This document shows, piece after piece, positions 30,701-39,038 of a stretch of 42,172 nt of DNA; position 1 is the stretch's first letter, and each line of letters starts with the position of its first letter. A model generated the notes under the pieces. It was given only the letters and a program-made list of their open reading frames with translations. It did no database searches and was not told the DNA's origin. The stretch is taken from positions 1 through 42,172 of the IMG/VR virus record IMGVR_UViG_3300042868_001307. One strand, written 5' to 3'. The position numbers were made by a program, and so were the translations under genes. Source of the DNA: a virus.

Positions 30701-33046
30701 TTTAAAGAAGATGTAGCAGAATCAACTGCTAACTACTTGCGTCAATATGGTCCATCTGTAGCAATGAACGTTGATATTACAAAGGCTCTTAAGGATGTAA
30801 AGTTTGATAGAGTCTTTTCCCAGATTAACTATAATAACCCAGGCTTCTTGCTTAACTGGCACCTAGATTTACATAACACTATTGGCAGAAGAAATATCTT
30901 TGGTCAAATTGTATTTAGTAACATTAATAAAAAAGAAGAAGATGTTATTGAAGTCCTAGCCCAATACCTTGATGGTAAGGGTAACGAGTTGGCAAAGCGA
31001 TTTGCTATCTACAACTCTAAGGGTTCTTACGAGTTTGCTCGTCGCATTTACGCTGACTCTACAAGCACTCTACGTGATTACTCAGGACGTCTTAATAAGA
31101 ACCTGATTGAAGAAATCAAGGCTTCTGGCGGAATAGACAACTTTGAGTTCCAGCAACTTCATAAGTATAACCAAAATTTCCAGATGCCTAAGGCTGTTCT
31201 AGGACGCGAATTGATTCCTTTAATGGCAGGAGATGCTGTCGGAACAATTGACCGTATTATGAAGAATGGTTACGCCTGGATAGGAAAGCAAATTGCAATC
31301 CTAGACAGAGAGCCACTTACTTATGGTAACTATATTGCTTATCGTGGAAGACTAACTAAGTACGAGTCAAACATTAAAAATGGTTTAGTTGACTCTGGTA
31401 TTGACTTAGAGACAGCAGACAAACTGGCTCGCAAGCAAGCACACGAAGTTGGAATTGGTCTTGCTCGTCAAAGAACTTTAGGCTATGTAGATAACTCTGA
31501 TGTTCGTACCAACCTTGCATTTAATATCCGTAACTTTGGTCGCTACTACAGAGCGACTGAGGACTTCTATCGCCGCGCTATGCGCCTTGGTAAGTATGAA
31601 AAGCAAGCAATTGTAAGACTTGCTATTACTAATCAGACATTTGAGCACTCTGGCTTTATTCACGAAGACGCTAATGGGGAACTATACTTTACCTACCCAG
31701 GTGATGATGTTCTAAATTATGTGTTAGGTAACACAGTATTTCGTGCGCTAGGAATCCCAGGAGCACAGCCTTTGGCTGCAAACCTTGGTGGAAAAGTAAA
31801 GATGCTTACGCCTTCACTTGACCCTGAGTCTGCAGCACCACGTCTTGGTGGACCATTTGTTGGTATATCACTAGGGGTTCTCCAGAATCTTCCTGGTCTT
31901 GGTAACTGGATTAAAGACGTAGAACCTGTCATAACAGGTGGTTCTGCTAGCCAAGATTGGTGGAGAAAGATTACGCCGATTAACTTGCAGCGTGTAATTG
32001 ACTTAGGTTATGGCGGAAACAAGAGTTTGATGACAGAGCAGAAGGCTTCTGCAGCAGTACAGGCTATGCGTCTATTAATCTCTACTGGCAACGGTCCAAA
32101 AACTGGTGCTGATATTAATCCTTTCTTAACAAACTCAGTAATTCAGGCTACTAGTATTATGGCTTTCCGATTTGGACTTGGAGTTGGTGCTCCTGCATCA
32201 GTCCAAACATTTGCTACAAAAGACGTTCCTAAAGAAATGATTGATGCTGGATACTTTACTTGGGACTCAGAGTTTGCAAAGATTCTTAAGCGTTATGCTA
32301 ACGAAGACCAAGCATTTGAAAAGGCTTTCGTACAGTTTGCTACATTGTTCCCAAGCAAGACAGTTTATACTGTTGCTAAAACAACTGCTGCAACAGAGGC
32401 TTCTTTCCAGAAGTCATATGAGGCTGCGCGATTCGTAAAGAATAACCAAGAGTTAATTAAAAATAACAAACAGGCTGCGTCATTCTTTATTCCAATTACT
32501 GGGACTAGCGACCTTGAGGCATACTCATACCTTAAGTCACAGGGATTTATAAAGAATAAAGACCTTGAAGATTTCTTGCGTGAGGCTTCAACAGCAGATG
32601 CTCGTCAACAATACAATGCCCGTAAGGATTTGTATGACGCAGCAATTCTTGCAGCGCCAGAACCAGGAAAGCGTCAATATCTACGCGACCAATGGCAACT
32701 AGAGGCTAACTTCTTTAAGCAATCATACCCACTCCTGGGTGTTCAATTGGCACCTAGTGGCGAATACATTGCCCTAAAGAATGAAGCACTAGATGATTTA
32801 CGCAATGTTGTTTATAGCGGTAAAGCACCAAACAAAAAACTTGCTGAAATATTTGGCGCAATGATTCTTCAATACGATGAAGGAGTCAAGCAACTTTCCA
32901 GTGTAGACGGCAAGACGGACTACGATGTTGGATATAGAAAGGCTATTAGAGCAGACCTAAAGGATGTTCTAAGGCAAATCGCTGGAGATAATCCAAATGC
33001 TAAGTCCTTGTACTGGAATATATTTGAAACGTTGATTGGAGAATAA
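27710..33046 (+). CDS. Giant (1778-aa) internal virion/ejection protein
   Basis: It is the largest gene, 13% of the window. It is mostly helical with many Lys/Asp/Asn-rich segments, and no membrane-protein or polymerase motif was found. Notable parts are an N-terminal LTKSEQQQLAAFGELKK, a possible amphipathic membrane-active patch (VSGVIDFGVTFGLDPLILTA, about 345-365), a coiled coil near 735-765 (LMQQVTELKALKKELIAK), and a long C-terminal helical region. Position between portal and scaffold, together with the LysM protein downstream, fits proteins injected ahead of DNA by short-tailed phages. A tape-measure identity is disfavoured by its location before the capsid. Confidence 0.6.
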   Translation: MAEKTKPLTDVASNLSPGIATAAAQAKLTKSEQQQLAAFGELKKTHQYLLSLPQNDAYKNFKSLTPNYQEALTTYFSPKYRIEDKGFFGNILRSLKSSADYAGQTVKEFGMQIAGLPITPTTSANPAEALLTLATGAPVAVNQETGVAQGAGRILGALVRPQEKLVKQPYAATRLAEEEGYSPLEQFRVLGQSIITGATELAPGGQDATIDDIKKSDTWMKFWKQASDRENVFDASEIARIESGLTPDVAYVGKLLAARKNFTDEYEDILKNPTALNLINRYTAGEKDAMEQVGKAVVLYEQAKISPGRDIARALASAFPFEAERAKNGNPIDKKFFNTVSGVIDFGVTFGLDPLILTAKAKKASDVARFGLIKLGENPTNLDKAWQNQAVRRYWDTLGKLFVAYEKGDIATKGQVLTRIETRFPEINLDVARYMAPNIKDADTALEFFRGGDIIDDISKGNAGLRRDPLVPRYTQTRYIKDQIRDAGLKTIGRFGKMESIALPGNVDDIARLADENPVIWAEKIGFKEAPSASRLAGSGKTIEGAKTEGRFVSKDSSTAAKIDRFMRQFAIAPSQERAISLSDTTSANQVYRLMRLVVDRGTASTFRAAWIAANEGQRLLMYRGLVKTLAYGMGLDHSAAGRSFIASIDETSRELYSVNQSALDLGEFSRILGTTKPGNLPVPEGVRKLVAEATDKVATDRKARGILASSGAEMQNLMQQVTELKALKKELIAKTPVSAAEADSIKDIVSDIDGSLRILGGTLGKMKVARKDVKSMIDDLDPIDTDIFNAAELDGAQRGVRAYQASQMRYMPNLVDLRKFELRGNVFSAVTGKVGESVYNQKATDIWSYLNLYPRLGVRTTVEEVGTNILMNGIQGVANYFKGFAMGQGIRKFAAPTTKISGFRKIEKEVSPLGVLARSLYKVTGKFYTKDEILAANQSPETLGRAISTAIAKDRFKPAFLKTQQGQKVASYAEDWVVNGGDTVMQEINGAVRNAEFKEDVAESTANYLRQYGPSVAMNVDITKALKDVKFDRVFSQINYNNPGFLLNWHLDLHNTIGRRNIFGQIVFSNINKKEEDVIEVLAQYLDGKGNELAKRFAIYNSKGSYEFARRIYADSTSTLRDYSGRLNKNLIEEIKASGGIDNFEFQQLHKYNQNFQMPKAVLGRELIPLMAGDAVGTIDRIMKNGYAWIGKQIAILDREPLTYGNYIAYRGRLTKYESNIKNGLVDSGIDLETADKLARKQAHEVGIGLARQRTLGYVDNSDVRTNLAFNIRNFGRYYRATEDFYRRAMRLGKYEKQAIVRLAITNQTFEHSGFIHEDANGELYFTYPGDDVLNYVLGNTVFRALGIPGAQPLAANLGGKVKMLTPSLDPESAAPRLGGPFVGISLGVLQNLPGLGNWIKDVEPVITGGSASQDWWRKITPINLQRVIDLGYGGNKSLMTEQKASAAVQAMRLLISTGNGPKTGADINPFLTNSVIQATSIMAFRFGLGVGAPASVQTFATKDVPKEMIDAGYFTWDSEFAKILKRYANEDQAFEKAFVQFATLFPSKTVYTVAKTTAATEASFQKSYEAARFVKNNQELIKNNKQAASFFIPITGTSDLEAYSYLKSQGFIKNKDLEDFLREASTADARQQYNARKDLYDAAILAAPEPGKRQYLRDQWQLEANFFKQSYPLLGVQLAPSGEYIALKNEALDDLRNVVYSGKAPNKKLAEIFGAMILQYDEGVKQLSSVDGKTDYDVGYRKAIRADLKDVLRQIAGDNPNAKSLYWNIFETLIGE

Positions 33047-33940
33047 GTGGCTACAGATAAAGATAAAGATAAGTTCTTTGTTGGAGAAGGTGTACCACCA
33101 TCTCTGGTTGACCCAGATGACAACGACCCAAAAGTTACACCTCTTACAGTCAAACCTGACTTAGGTGCTGATTATCAAGGTAGCCAAACATTTAGACAGT
33201 CTATTTCTGTAACAACAAAGGCTGAAGCCACTGCAGATATGAATGCTGCTTTTATGGAGCAGTTCGGAACTAACGCACCTAAAGAAGTTATTGCTGCTTA
33301 TTACAATGAGTTGCGTGCTCTACAGTCAACACGAGTAAGTGGTGCTGAAAGCAAGGATAAGAAGACATCTATTAATATCCAAGGTGTCTCTGGCTCTGAA
33401 ATGAAGGCGCTTCAGAATAAGTACCTAACTGACAACGCAAATAAGTTAATCCAAGCGTCTCAGGCTGGGGATGTCAAGGCTACTGCTGCCCTACAGAGGG
33501 GCAATTTTGGCATTACATACACATCATTGAAGAATGCTTACGCAGAAAATGGATTGCCAATAAATATTAAGGCATTGGGTAAACTAACTGTTGAATCTGC
33601 TGTCAATCCTGCCCTACTTAAGTCAAATCTAAACTTGATTAATATGCAAGCCAAGACATACTTCCCAGCATTGGCAGATAAGATTGATAATGGCTATACG
33701 GTCAAGCAATTGCTTACGCCTTATATCAATACACGGGCTAATATCTTGGAAGAGGACCCTGATTCAATAGATATATCTACTTTGAAGTCAGTAGCATCTG
33801 ACCCAAAGAACCTAATGAATCTATATGAATACGAAATATCTTTACGTAAAGACCCTAAGTGGCGCTTTACTAAAAATGCTCAAGACTCTTTAAGCAATGT
33901 TGCTCGTGATATTGCTAAGACATTTGGATTGGTTGGATAA
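33047..33940 (+). CDS. Virion-associated hypothetical protein
   Basis: This 297-aa protein starts at GTG overlapping the upstream stop. It has a charged N-terminus (DKDKDKFFVGEG). Residues 60-290 are helical, with FMEQFGTNAPKEVIAAYYNEL and YTVKQLLTPYINTRANIL. This resembles internal proteins encoded next to ejection proteins in podovirus-like phages. No catalytic motif. Confidence 0.55.
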   Translation: MATDKDKDKFFVGEGVPPSLVDPDDNDPKVTPLTVKPDLGADYQGSQTFRQSISVTTKAEATADMNAAFMEQFGTNAPKEVIAAYYNELRALQSTRVSGAESKDKKTSINIQGVSGSEMKALQNKYLTDNANKLIQASQAGDVKATAALQRGNFGITYTSLKNAYAENGLPINIKALGKLTVESAVNPALLKSNLNLINMQAKTYFPALADKIDNGYTVKQLLTPYINTRANILEEDPDSIDISTLKSVASDPKNLMNLYEYEISLRKDPKWRFTKNAQDSLSNVARDIAKTFGLVG

Positions 33941-35130
33941 TGGCTGTCATTAAGAACGGTACTGCTACAGTACAAAAGGGTGACACACTTAGTGCTATTG
34001 CTGCAAAGGCAAAAACAACTGTTGCTGCTATTGCTAAAGCAAACAACATTACCAACGTAAACCTTATTAGACCAGGACAAGTATTTGTTCTTCCTGGCAA
34101 AAAAACTACTGGTGATAAAACTACTGGTGGAGGAACCGATACAGGTGGTGGAACTGATACTGGCGGGATGACACCTGAGCAAGTACAGGCAATGATTGAT
34201 GCTAGAGCAGCAACAGATAAAGCAGCAGCAGATGCCGTTGCTGCAGCAAATGAGAAGAAGCGTCAAGTTGACTCTATTGCTGCTATATCAGCCTTGCTTT
34301 CATCTTACGGAATTGGTGACTTAAGCACAGCAATCACAGACGCTGTTATTAAAGGGTACTCATCAGATACTATCCAATTAATAATGCAAGACCCAAAGGG
34401 CACAGACCCTTTAGCGGTTGCATTCCAGACAAGATTCCCAGCAAATAAAGCACGCCTTGCTGCAGGTAAATCAGTACTAAGTGCAGCAGAATACCTTGCT
34501 GCAGAGCGTTCTTACGCACAGGTACTACAGTCATATGGCGTTGCTAGTCTTGCAACTAAAGATAAGATGAATGCTTTTATTACTAATGACATATCTGCTG
34601 CTGAGGTTTCAGACAGAGTGGGTCTTGCTATTACTCGTGTAAAGAACGCTGATGCTGATACTAAAGCAGCACTTGCTCTTTACTACCCAATGCTTAACCA
34701 GGCAGATATTGTTGGTGCAGTTCTTGACCCAGCAGAAGGACTACCAGCACTACAGCGTAAGGTTCAAATGGCTGAAATTGGTGGAGCAGCGTTAGCACAG
34801 GGTCTAAAGACTGTAGATGCTGCAGGTAAGTTAACTGGTATTGATATTAAAATGGGACAAGAAGCACTTGCAAGTCTTGGTGTAACTAAAGAACAAGCAC
34901 GTGCAGGTTTCCAACAGGTGGCAGAAGTTACACCACGTGCAGAGTTCCTATCAAGTATTTCAACTGGAGAAGATTACAACCAACTCCAGGCTGAGCAAGA
35001 AGCATTCCAAGGACTTGCTTCTGCAAAACGTGCTCGTGTAGCACTAACAGAACAAGAGAAAGCACGCTTTGGTGGTTCTTCTGGAACTTCAAAGGCAAGC
35101 CTAGGTCAGACATCAAGAGGCGCTTTCTAA
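33940..35130 (+). CDS. LysM-domain virion protein
   Basis: In this 396-aa protein, residues 7-53 are a LysM domain (ATVQKGDTLSAIAAKAKTTV, then INLIRPGQVFVLPGK), which binds GlcNAc in peptidoglycan. A Thr/Gly linker (55-80) leads to a long helical domain with YGIGDLSTAITDAVIKGYS and a second repeat-like segment near 185. The end is Ser/Gly-rich. It is probably an ejected or capsid-internal protein that engages the wall during genome entry. No signal peptide. Confidence 0.75.
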   Translation: MAVIKNGTATVQKGDTLSAIAAKAKTTVAAIAKANNITNVNLIRPGQVFVLPGKKTTGDKTTGGGTDTGGGTDTGGMTPEQVQAMIDARAATDKAAADAVAAANEKKRQVDSIAAISALLSSYGIGDLSTAITDAVIKGYSSDTIQLIMQDPKGTDPLAVAFQTRFPANKARLAAGKSVLSAAEYLAAERSYAQVLQSYGVASLATKDKMNAFITNDISAAEVSDRVGLAITRVKNADADTKAALALYYPMLNQADIVGAVLDPAEGLPALQRKVQMAEIGGAALAQGLKTVDAAGKLTGIDIKMGQEALASLGVTKEQARAGFQQVAEVTPRAEFLSSISTGEDYNQLQAEQEAFQGLASAKRARVALTEQEKARFGGSSGTSKASLGQTSRGAF

Positions 35131-35249
35131 ACAAATAGAATCCTGAGCGGACCCACCAGCCCCGCCAGCGTAACAGACTGGTAGCAAGAGCCAGACCGAT
35201 TCCCCGATTGGAACCTGAGGCTTGCGAACTAACTAATAGAGAAGGGTGG

Positions 35250-35738
35250 ATGGTTGCTATGAGCAACAACTACTGGGATGAAGACGAAGACGACCTAGAT
35301 ACTGATGTATCTGAAACACAGATGGATGGCAGTGACCTTGTAAAGAAGTTACGAAAAGCCAAACGTAATGACGAGAAACGTATCAAAGAACTTACTGAGC
35401 AACTTGAGGGTTTAACCAAGTCGCAGCGTGAGCGTACCGTCAAAGAAGTCCTAGACAAGAAAGGTGTAAATCCTAAAGCACAACGCTTAATCCTGAAAGA
35501 CTTAGACGAAGTTACCGAAGAGTCAGTGAATAACTGGCTTGAAGATAATGGAGACTTATTCGGATTAACTGTGAATCAGGACGCACCTGCAGTAAGTGAT
35601 ACAGACCGTGCAGCATTGCGCCAGCAAGACTCTATCACGCAAGGTGCAATAACACCTGACAGAGCAGAGAACCTAGAACAGAGACTCAACAGTGCAGATT
35701 CTGCAGAAGAGATTCTTTCTATTCTTCGCTCACAATAA
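35250..35738 (+). CDS. Scaffolding protein
   Basis: It encodes 162 aa from ATG at 35250; ATG at 35259 (MSNNYWDED) is an alternative. An acidic N-terminus (DEDEDDLDTD) is followed by a long coiled coil (VKKLRKAKRNDEKRIKELTEQLEGL) and a helical C-terminus ending SAEEILSILRSQ. The acidic, coiled-coil layout directly before the capsid gene is characteristic of phage scaffolds. The preceding 119-nt gap (35131-35249) holds only a weak CTGG/CCAG hairpin. Confidence 0.75.
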   Translation: MVAMSNNYWDEDEDDLDTDVSETQMDGSDLVKKLRKAKRNDEKRIKELTEQLEGLTKSQRERTVKEVLDKKGVNPKAQRLILKDLDEVTEESVNNWLEDNGDLFGLTVNQDAPAVSDTDRAALRQQDSITQGAITPDRAENLEQRLNSADSAEEILSILRSQ

Positions 35739-35778
35739 TCAATCATAGTTTCTAACTACTAAAAAGGAAATAACCTAA

Positions 35779-36732
35779 ATGTCTAACGCATACGTATCAA
35801 CAGGTTCGTCGTCTCTCGGCGGTACCGCTGGTGGTGCTGGTTTAGTACAGAAGGCTTATGACCGTCTCTTGGAGTTCGCACTCCGTTCAGAGCCACTCAT
35901 TCGCTCAGTTGCTGACAAGCGCCCAACAAATCAATCAATCCCAGGTTCAACAGTTGTTCTACAACGCTACGTTGACTTGGCTGCTGCAACAACAGCATTA
36001 ACAGAAGATACAGACCCAGATGCAGTAGCAATGTCTACACCAACATCTGTGACAATCACACTAAACGAGTACGGTAACTCAGTACTTGTAACACGTGCAT
36101 TGGAACTCTTCTCACTTGCAGATGTTGACCCAGCAATTGCTAACATTATCGCATTCAACCTTGCAGATTCAATTGACGCCGTAGCAATGACAACATTGCG
36201 TGGCGGTTCAAACGTAATCTACTCAGGTTCAACTGCAACATCTACAGCAACAATCACTGCTGCTGCAACCATTTCGTCTGCAAACATCCGTCGCGCAGTT
36301 GCAAAACTTCGTGCGAATAAGACAACAGCACGCAAGGGTTCACTATACTGGGCTGGAATCCACCCAGAAGTTTCACACGACCTACGCGCTGAGACAGGTT
36401 CAGCAGGATGGTTGCTTCCAAACCAGTACGGTTCAGCACAGGACCGAATCTGGGCAGGAGAAATCGGAACATACGAAGGTGCATACTTCGTAGAGTCTCC
36501 ACGTCTATACAACGCAACAGATGGTTCATCATCTGCTCGCGTTTACCGCACAATCCTTGCAGGACAGCAAGCGTTGGCTGAGGCAGTTGCCGAAGAGCCA
36601 CACGTAGTTATCGGACCAGTAGTTGACAAGTTAATGCGTCACCGCCCAATGGGTTGGTACGGCGTACTAGGCTTTGCTCGCTACCGCGAAGAGGCACTAT
36701 TCCGCATTGAATCAGGTTCATCAATCGCTTAA
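35779..36732 (+). CDS. Major capsid protein, N4-gp56-like HK97 fold
   Basis: In this 317-aa protein the N-terminus (VQKAYDRLLEFALRSEPLIR, then PGSTVVLQRYVDL) and the TPTSVTITLNEYGNSVLVTR segment match the N4 gp56 family. HPEVSHDLRAE and a C-terminal GWYGVLGFARYREEALFRIE are also typical. The coding sequence uses a restricted, even codon set, unlike the fibre genes, suggesting strong translation. A hairpin and a new SD follow. Confidence 0.88.
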   Translation: MSNAYVSTGSSSLGGTAGGAGLVQKAYDRLLEFALRSEPLIRSVADKRPTNQSIPGSTVVLQRYVDLAAATTALTEDTDPDAVAMSTPTSVTITLNEYGNSVLVTRALELFSLADVDPAIANIIAFNLADSIDAVAMTTLRGGSNVIYSGSTATSTATITAAATISSANIRRAVAKLRANKTTARKGSLYWAGIHPEVSHDLRAETGSAGWLLPNQYGSAQDRIWAGEIGTYEGAYFVESPRLYNATDGSSSARVYRTILAGQQALAEAVAEEPHVVIGPVVDKLMRHRPMGWYGVLGFARYREEALFRIESGSSIA

Positions 36733-36745
36733 TTGATTGACGCTG

Positions 36746-36771
36746 GTACAGGGGTAGAAATATCCCTGTAC
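36746..36771 (+). other. Hairpin after the capsid gene
   Basis: GTACAGGG and CCCTGTAC form a perfect 8-bp stem with a 10-nt loop. No U-tract follows, so it may stabilise or process the capsid mRNA and attenuate read-through. It is not a classical terminator. Confidence 0.55.
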
Positions 36772-36796
36772 TGGAGTAAGTTCATTAAGGAGAACT

Positions 36797-37066
36797 ATGG
36801 CAAACTATACATTCACTACACCCTATGTACTTGAAGGTCCATCTGGTGGGCACCGCTTGTTTTACTTTGCCAATTTACGCAAAGGAATAACTATTGTAAA
36901 ATCTGGAGGAACATACTCACAGATTCGTTATCCAGTAGATGAAGACTTACTCAACTATCAAGAGGTTTATCGCGGTGGTTATCAACACACCGTAGATGAT
37001 GCAACAAAAGCAGCACTTATTGCTGGTGGAGTTGGAGTAACGGAAGCAAATTTCGTAGCACAATAA
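36797..37066 (+). CDS. 89-aa virion-region hypothetical protein
   Basis: It has a strong SD, AAGGAG. It is beta-rich with several Tyr/Gly strands (MANYTFTTPYVLEGPSGGHRL, FYFANLRKGITIVKSGG) and an Ala/Gly-rich end. It lies directly after the capsid gene, so it could be a head decoration or completion protein. No family recognised. Confidence 0.6.
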   Translation: MANYTFTTPYVLEGPSGGHRLFYFANLRKGITIVKSGGTYSQIRYPVDEDLLNYQEVYRGGYQHTVDDATKAALIAGGVGVTEANFVAQ

Positions 37067-37074
37067 AGGGACAT

Positions 37075-37389
37075 ATGAATATACATCAGAGACAGAAGCA
37101 CCCTGAGTATGTAGAGGGTTGTTTCGGTTGCAAGATAGGTACTCTTGAAATGGGAACTGGCGATGCCTCAAGAGACATCTCAGATAAGAAGTGGACCTCT
37201 GAGTTAAACGAATACAAGAAGGCTAGAGCCGAAGGTATTCAACCAGCAGGTACAACTAGAAGGCACGTAGAAGAAGCAAGAAAAGCGTCGGAGACATTAG
37301 GGAAAGCGTATGATGCTGACGTAATGCCTAAGACAAAAGATATAACCAAAGAATCCGTAGCAGTAATGAAACAGATTGGACAAATATAA
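37075..37389 (+). CDS. 104-aa hypothetical protein with CFGC motif
   Basis: The N-terminus has HQRQKHPEYVEGCFGCKIG (a possible half metal site), followed by a basic helical region (ELNEYKKARAEG, then TTRRHVEEARKASETLGKAY). It resembles small proteins near capsid genes in actinophages, but no function is clear. It is coupled to the Lys-rich gene (TAATG). Confidence 0.6.
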   Translation: MNIHQRQKHPEYVEGCFGCKIGTLEMGTGDASRDISDKKWTSELNEYKKARAEGIQPAGTTRRHVEEARKASETLGKAYDADVMPKTKDITKESVAVMKQIGQI

Positions 37390-37529
37390 TGCCAAAAGTA
37401 GGAATGAAAGAATTCGCATACACAGCAAAAGGTATGGCAATGGCTAAGGCTGAAGCAAAGAAGACAGGCAAGCCAATGAAGAAGGCTGCTAAGAAGGCTG
37501 TAGCAAAGAAAATGGGCAAGAAGAAGTAA
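37389..37529 (+). CDS. 46-aa Lys/Ala-rich basic protein
   Basis: The C-terminal half is KKTGKPMKKAAKKAVAKKMG, like histone-H1 or HU tails. It is the first of five consecutive small basic genes behind the capsid genes. It is probably DNA-binding and possibly packaged; that is inference from composition. Confidence 0.6.
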   Translation: MPKVGMKEFAYTAKGMAMAKAEAKKTGKPMKKAAKKAVAKKMGKKK

Positions 37530-37754
37530 ATGCCTAACTACCTAGAAAATTTAATGAAAGAAGCCAAGCAAACTGCAAAGGCTATGCAGAAATCTTACAA
37601 TGCTAGCGCAGATATTAAGCCTGGTGCTAATGCTCGTGCCCGCGCAGCAGACAAGGCTAGCGATAGTCAAGTAGGACAATTCATTGGTGCTCTCGTACAG
37701 GGTCGTCGTTACGATGACAAGACAGCCAAGCAAGTAAAGGGAAAGAAGAAATAA
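37530..37754 (+). CDS. 74-aa basic protein
   Basis: It starts directly after the previous stop (TAAATG). A helical start (LENLMKEAKQTAKAMQKSY), an Ala/Arg-rich middle (ANARARAADKASDSQ), a short hydrophobic segment (FIGALVQGRRYD) and a Lys tail. Same class as its neighbours. Confidence 0.6.
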   Translation: MPNYLENLMKEAKQTAKAMQKSYNASADIKPGANARARAADKASDSQVGQFIGALVQGRRYDDKTAKQVKGKKK

Positions 37755-37931
37755 ATGAAAGCAAAACATCCAGGATTTAAAAAAGTAGCATCAGGTATTG
37801 CTAAGAAGCAGGGAATTTCAATGGAACGTGCTTCTGCAATCGTTGCAGCAGGTGCTCGCAAGGCAAGCAAGGCTGCAGTCAAGGCTAACCCACGTTTGAA
37901 AAAAGTTTCAGGCGTAAAAAAGGGTAAGTAA
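37755..37931 (+). CDS. 58-aa Lys-rich basic protein
   Basis: MKAKHPGFKKVASGIAKKQG, then MERASAIVAAGARKASKAA. It resembles small phage proteins with a 'HPGFKxVxxxIAxKxGxSxxxAxAIxA' pattern. Basic and helical. Coupled to both neighbours. Confidence 0.6.
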   Translation: MKAKHPGFKKVASGIAKKQGISMERASAIVAAGARKASKAAVKANPRLKKVSGVKKGK

Positions 37932-38188
37932 TGCAAGACCCAAGACTAAAGCGAGCAGGAGTATCTGGCTTTAATAAGCCAAAGCGCACACCCAATCACC
38001 CAACTAAGTCACACGTTGTTGTGGCTAAATCAGGTGAGCAGGTAAAGACTATTCGCTTTGGTCAACAGGGTGTTACTGGCGATAAGAAGCCAACAGCACG
38101 CCAGGCTTCATTCAAAGCACGTCACGCAAAGAATATTGCTAAAGGTAAAATGAGTGCCGCATATTGGGCAGATAAGGTGAAATGGTAA
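37931..38188 (+). CDS. 85-aa basic protein (DUF6321-like)
   Basis: The C-terminus (ARQASFKARHAKNIAKGKMS followed by AAYWADKVKW) matches a conserved phage/environmental small-protein signature. The N-terminus is Pro/Lys-rich (GFNKPKRTPNHPTKSH). It shares start/stop overlaps with both neighbours. Function unknown; its position suggests a virion or DNA-binding role. Confidence 0.65.
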   Translation: MQDPRLKRAGVSGFNKPKRTPNHPTKSHVVVAKSGEQVKTIRFGQQGVTGDKKPTARQASFKARHAKNIAKGKMSAAYWADKVKW

Positions 38189-38343
38189 TGGCAAAGAAAG
38201 TAGCATTTTGGGATAAGAAGAATCCTAACAAGAAGTCAACACCGCTTACACCTGCTCAAAAGACTAAGGCTAAAGCAATGGCTAAGAAGGCAGGACGCCC
38301 TTATCCAAATCTAGTAGACAACGCTAGGGCAAAGAAGAAATAA
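38188..38343 (+). CDS. 51-aa Lys-rich basic protein
   Basis: MAKKVAFWDKKNPNKKSTPL, then KTKAKAMAKKAGRPYPNLVD. It is the last of the basic cluster. The WDKKNPNKKSTPLTPAQK start resembles small phage proteins of unknown function. Confidence 0.6.
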   Translation: MAKKVAFWDKKNPNKKSTPLTPAQKTKAKAMAKKAGRPYPNLVDNARAKKK

Positions 38344-38357
38344 GAAAGCAGGGGACA

Positions 38358-39038
38358 ATGCAAGAGACAGTATCGGTTGCTTGGTGCGATAACGGTATGG
38401 TAGATGGAAAGTTTATGCAAGGCGTAACCGATGTGTTACTTAAGTCTGGCATTAAATTTGAATCTACTCTACGCAGTCAAGGCAATCAAATTGCTAGACA
38501 GAGGGAAACTGTAATTACCTACTGGTATGAGCAGAACAAAGCAGACTGGCTACTATGGGTTGACTCAGATGTAGTTATCAGCCCAGAGGGTTTCTTGAAA
38601 CTTTGGAATCAAAAGGATAAAGACGAACGACCAATTATGACTGGCGTTTACTTTACTACTGATAATCCAGAAGAGCCTCTGATGATTCCAATGCCTACAG
38701 TGTTTAACTTTACTGAGAACAAAGATGGTGGCTTTGGACTATCTAGGGTTCACCCACTACCTGATAATAAGTTAATCAAGGTAGATGCTGCAGGTATGGG
38801 ATATGTCCTTATGCACCGCAGCGTGGTTGACCGTATTAGAAAAGAAATGCCCGATGCTCAGTTCTTTATGGAGATGGGCAGAGGAACTAAATTTATAGGT
38901 GAGGATATTTACTTTTTTGCTCTATGCGAAAAGGCTGGTATTCCACTCTACTGCGACACAAGTGTCTTGGCGCCGCATATGAAACGCTTCTCATTTGATG
39001 AGCATTATTACAGAGCAATGACTAAAGGGAGAAAATAA
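38358..39038 (+). CDS. GT-A fold glycosyltransferase-like protein
   Basis: This 226-aa protein has the metal-binding DSD in WLLWVDSDVVISPEGF (about 69-84), preceded by NQIARQRETVITYWYEQ, a typical GT2-like nucleotide-sugar region. GMGYVLMHRSVVDRI and FIGEDIYFFALCEKAGIPLY supply the acceptor-site ED motif. It has no membrane segment. Located among virion genes, it may glycosylate capsid or fibre proteins, or host glycans. Confidence 0.75.
   Translation: MQETVSVAWCDNGMVDGKFMQGVTDVLLKSGIKFESTLRSQGNQIARQRETVITYWYEQNKADWLLWVDSDVVISPEGFLKLWNQKDKDERPIMTGVYFTTDNPEEPLMIPMPTVFNFTENKDGGFGLSRVHPLPDNKLIKVDAAGMGYVLMHRSVVDRIRKEMPDAQFFMEMGRGTKFIGEDIYFFALCEKAGIPLYCDTSVLAPHMKRFSFDEHYYRAMTKGRK

Noticed and set aside
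27710-33046. Virion RNA polymerase or transglycosylase identity for the 1778-aa protein
   Set aside because: I could not find polymerase signature motifs or an SLT catalytic ES/GLMQ pattern, so only an ejection-type role is proposed.
35131-35249. Possible tRNA-like sequence before the scaffold gene
   Set aside because: A GGTTCCAATC-like segment occurs only on the minus strand and at the wrong end for a T-arm, and no acceptor stem or anticodon arm can be formed.
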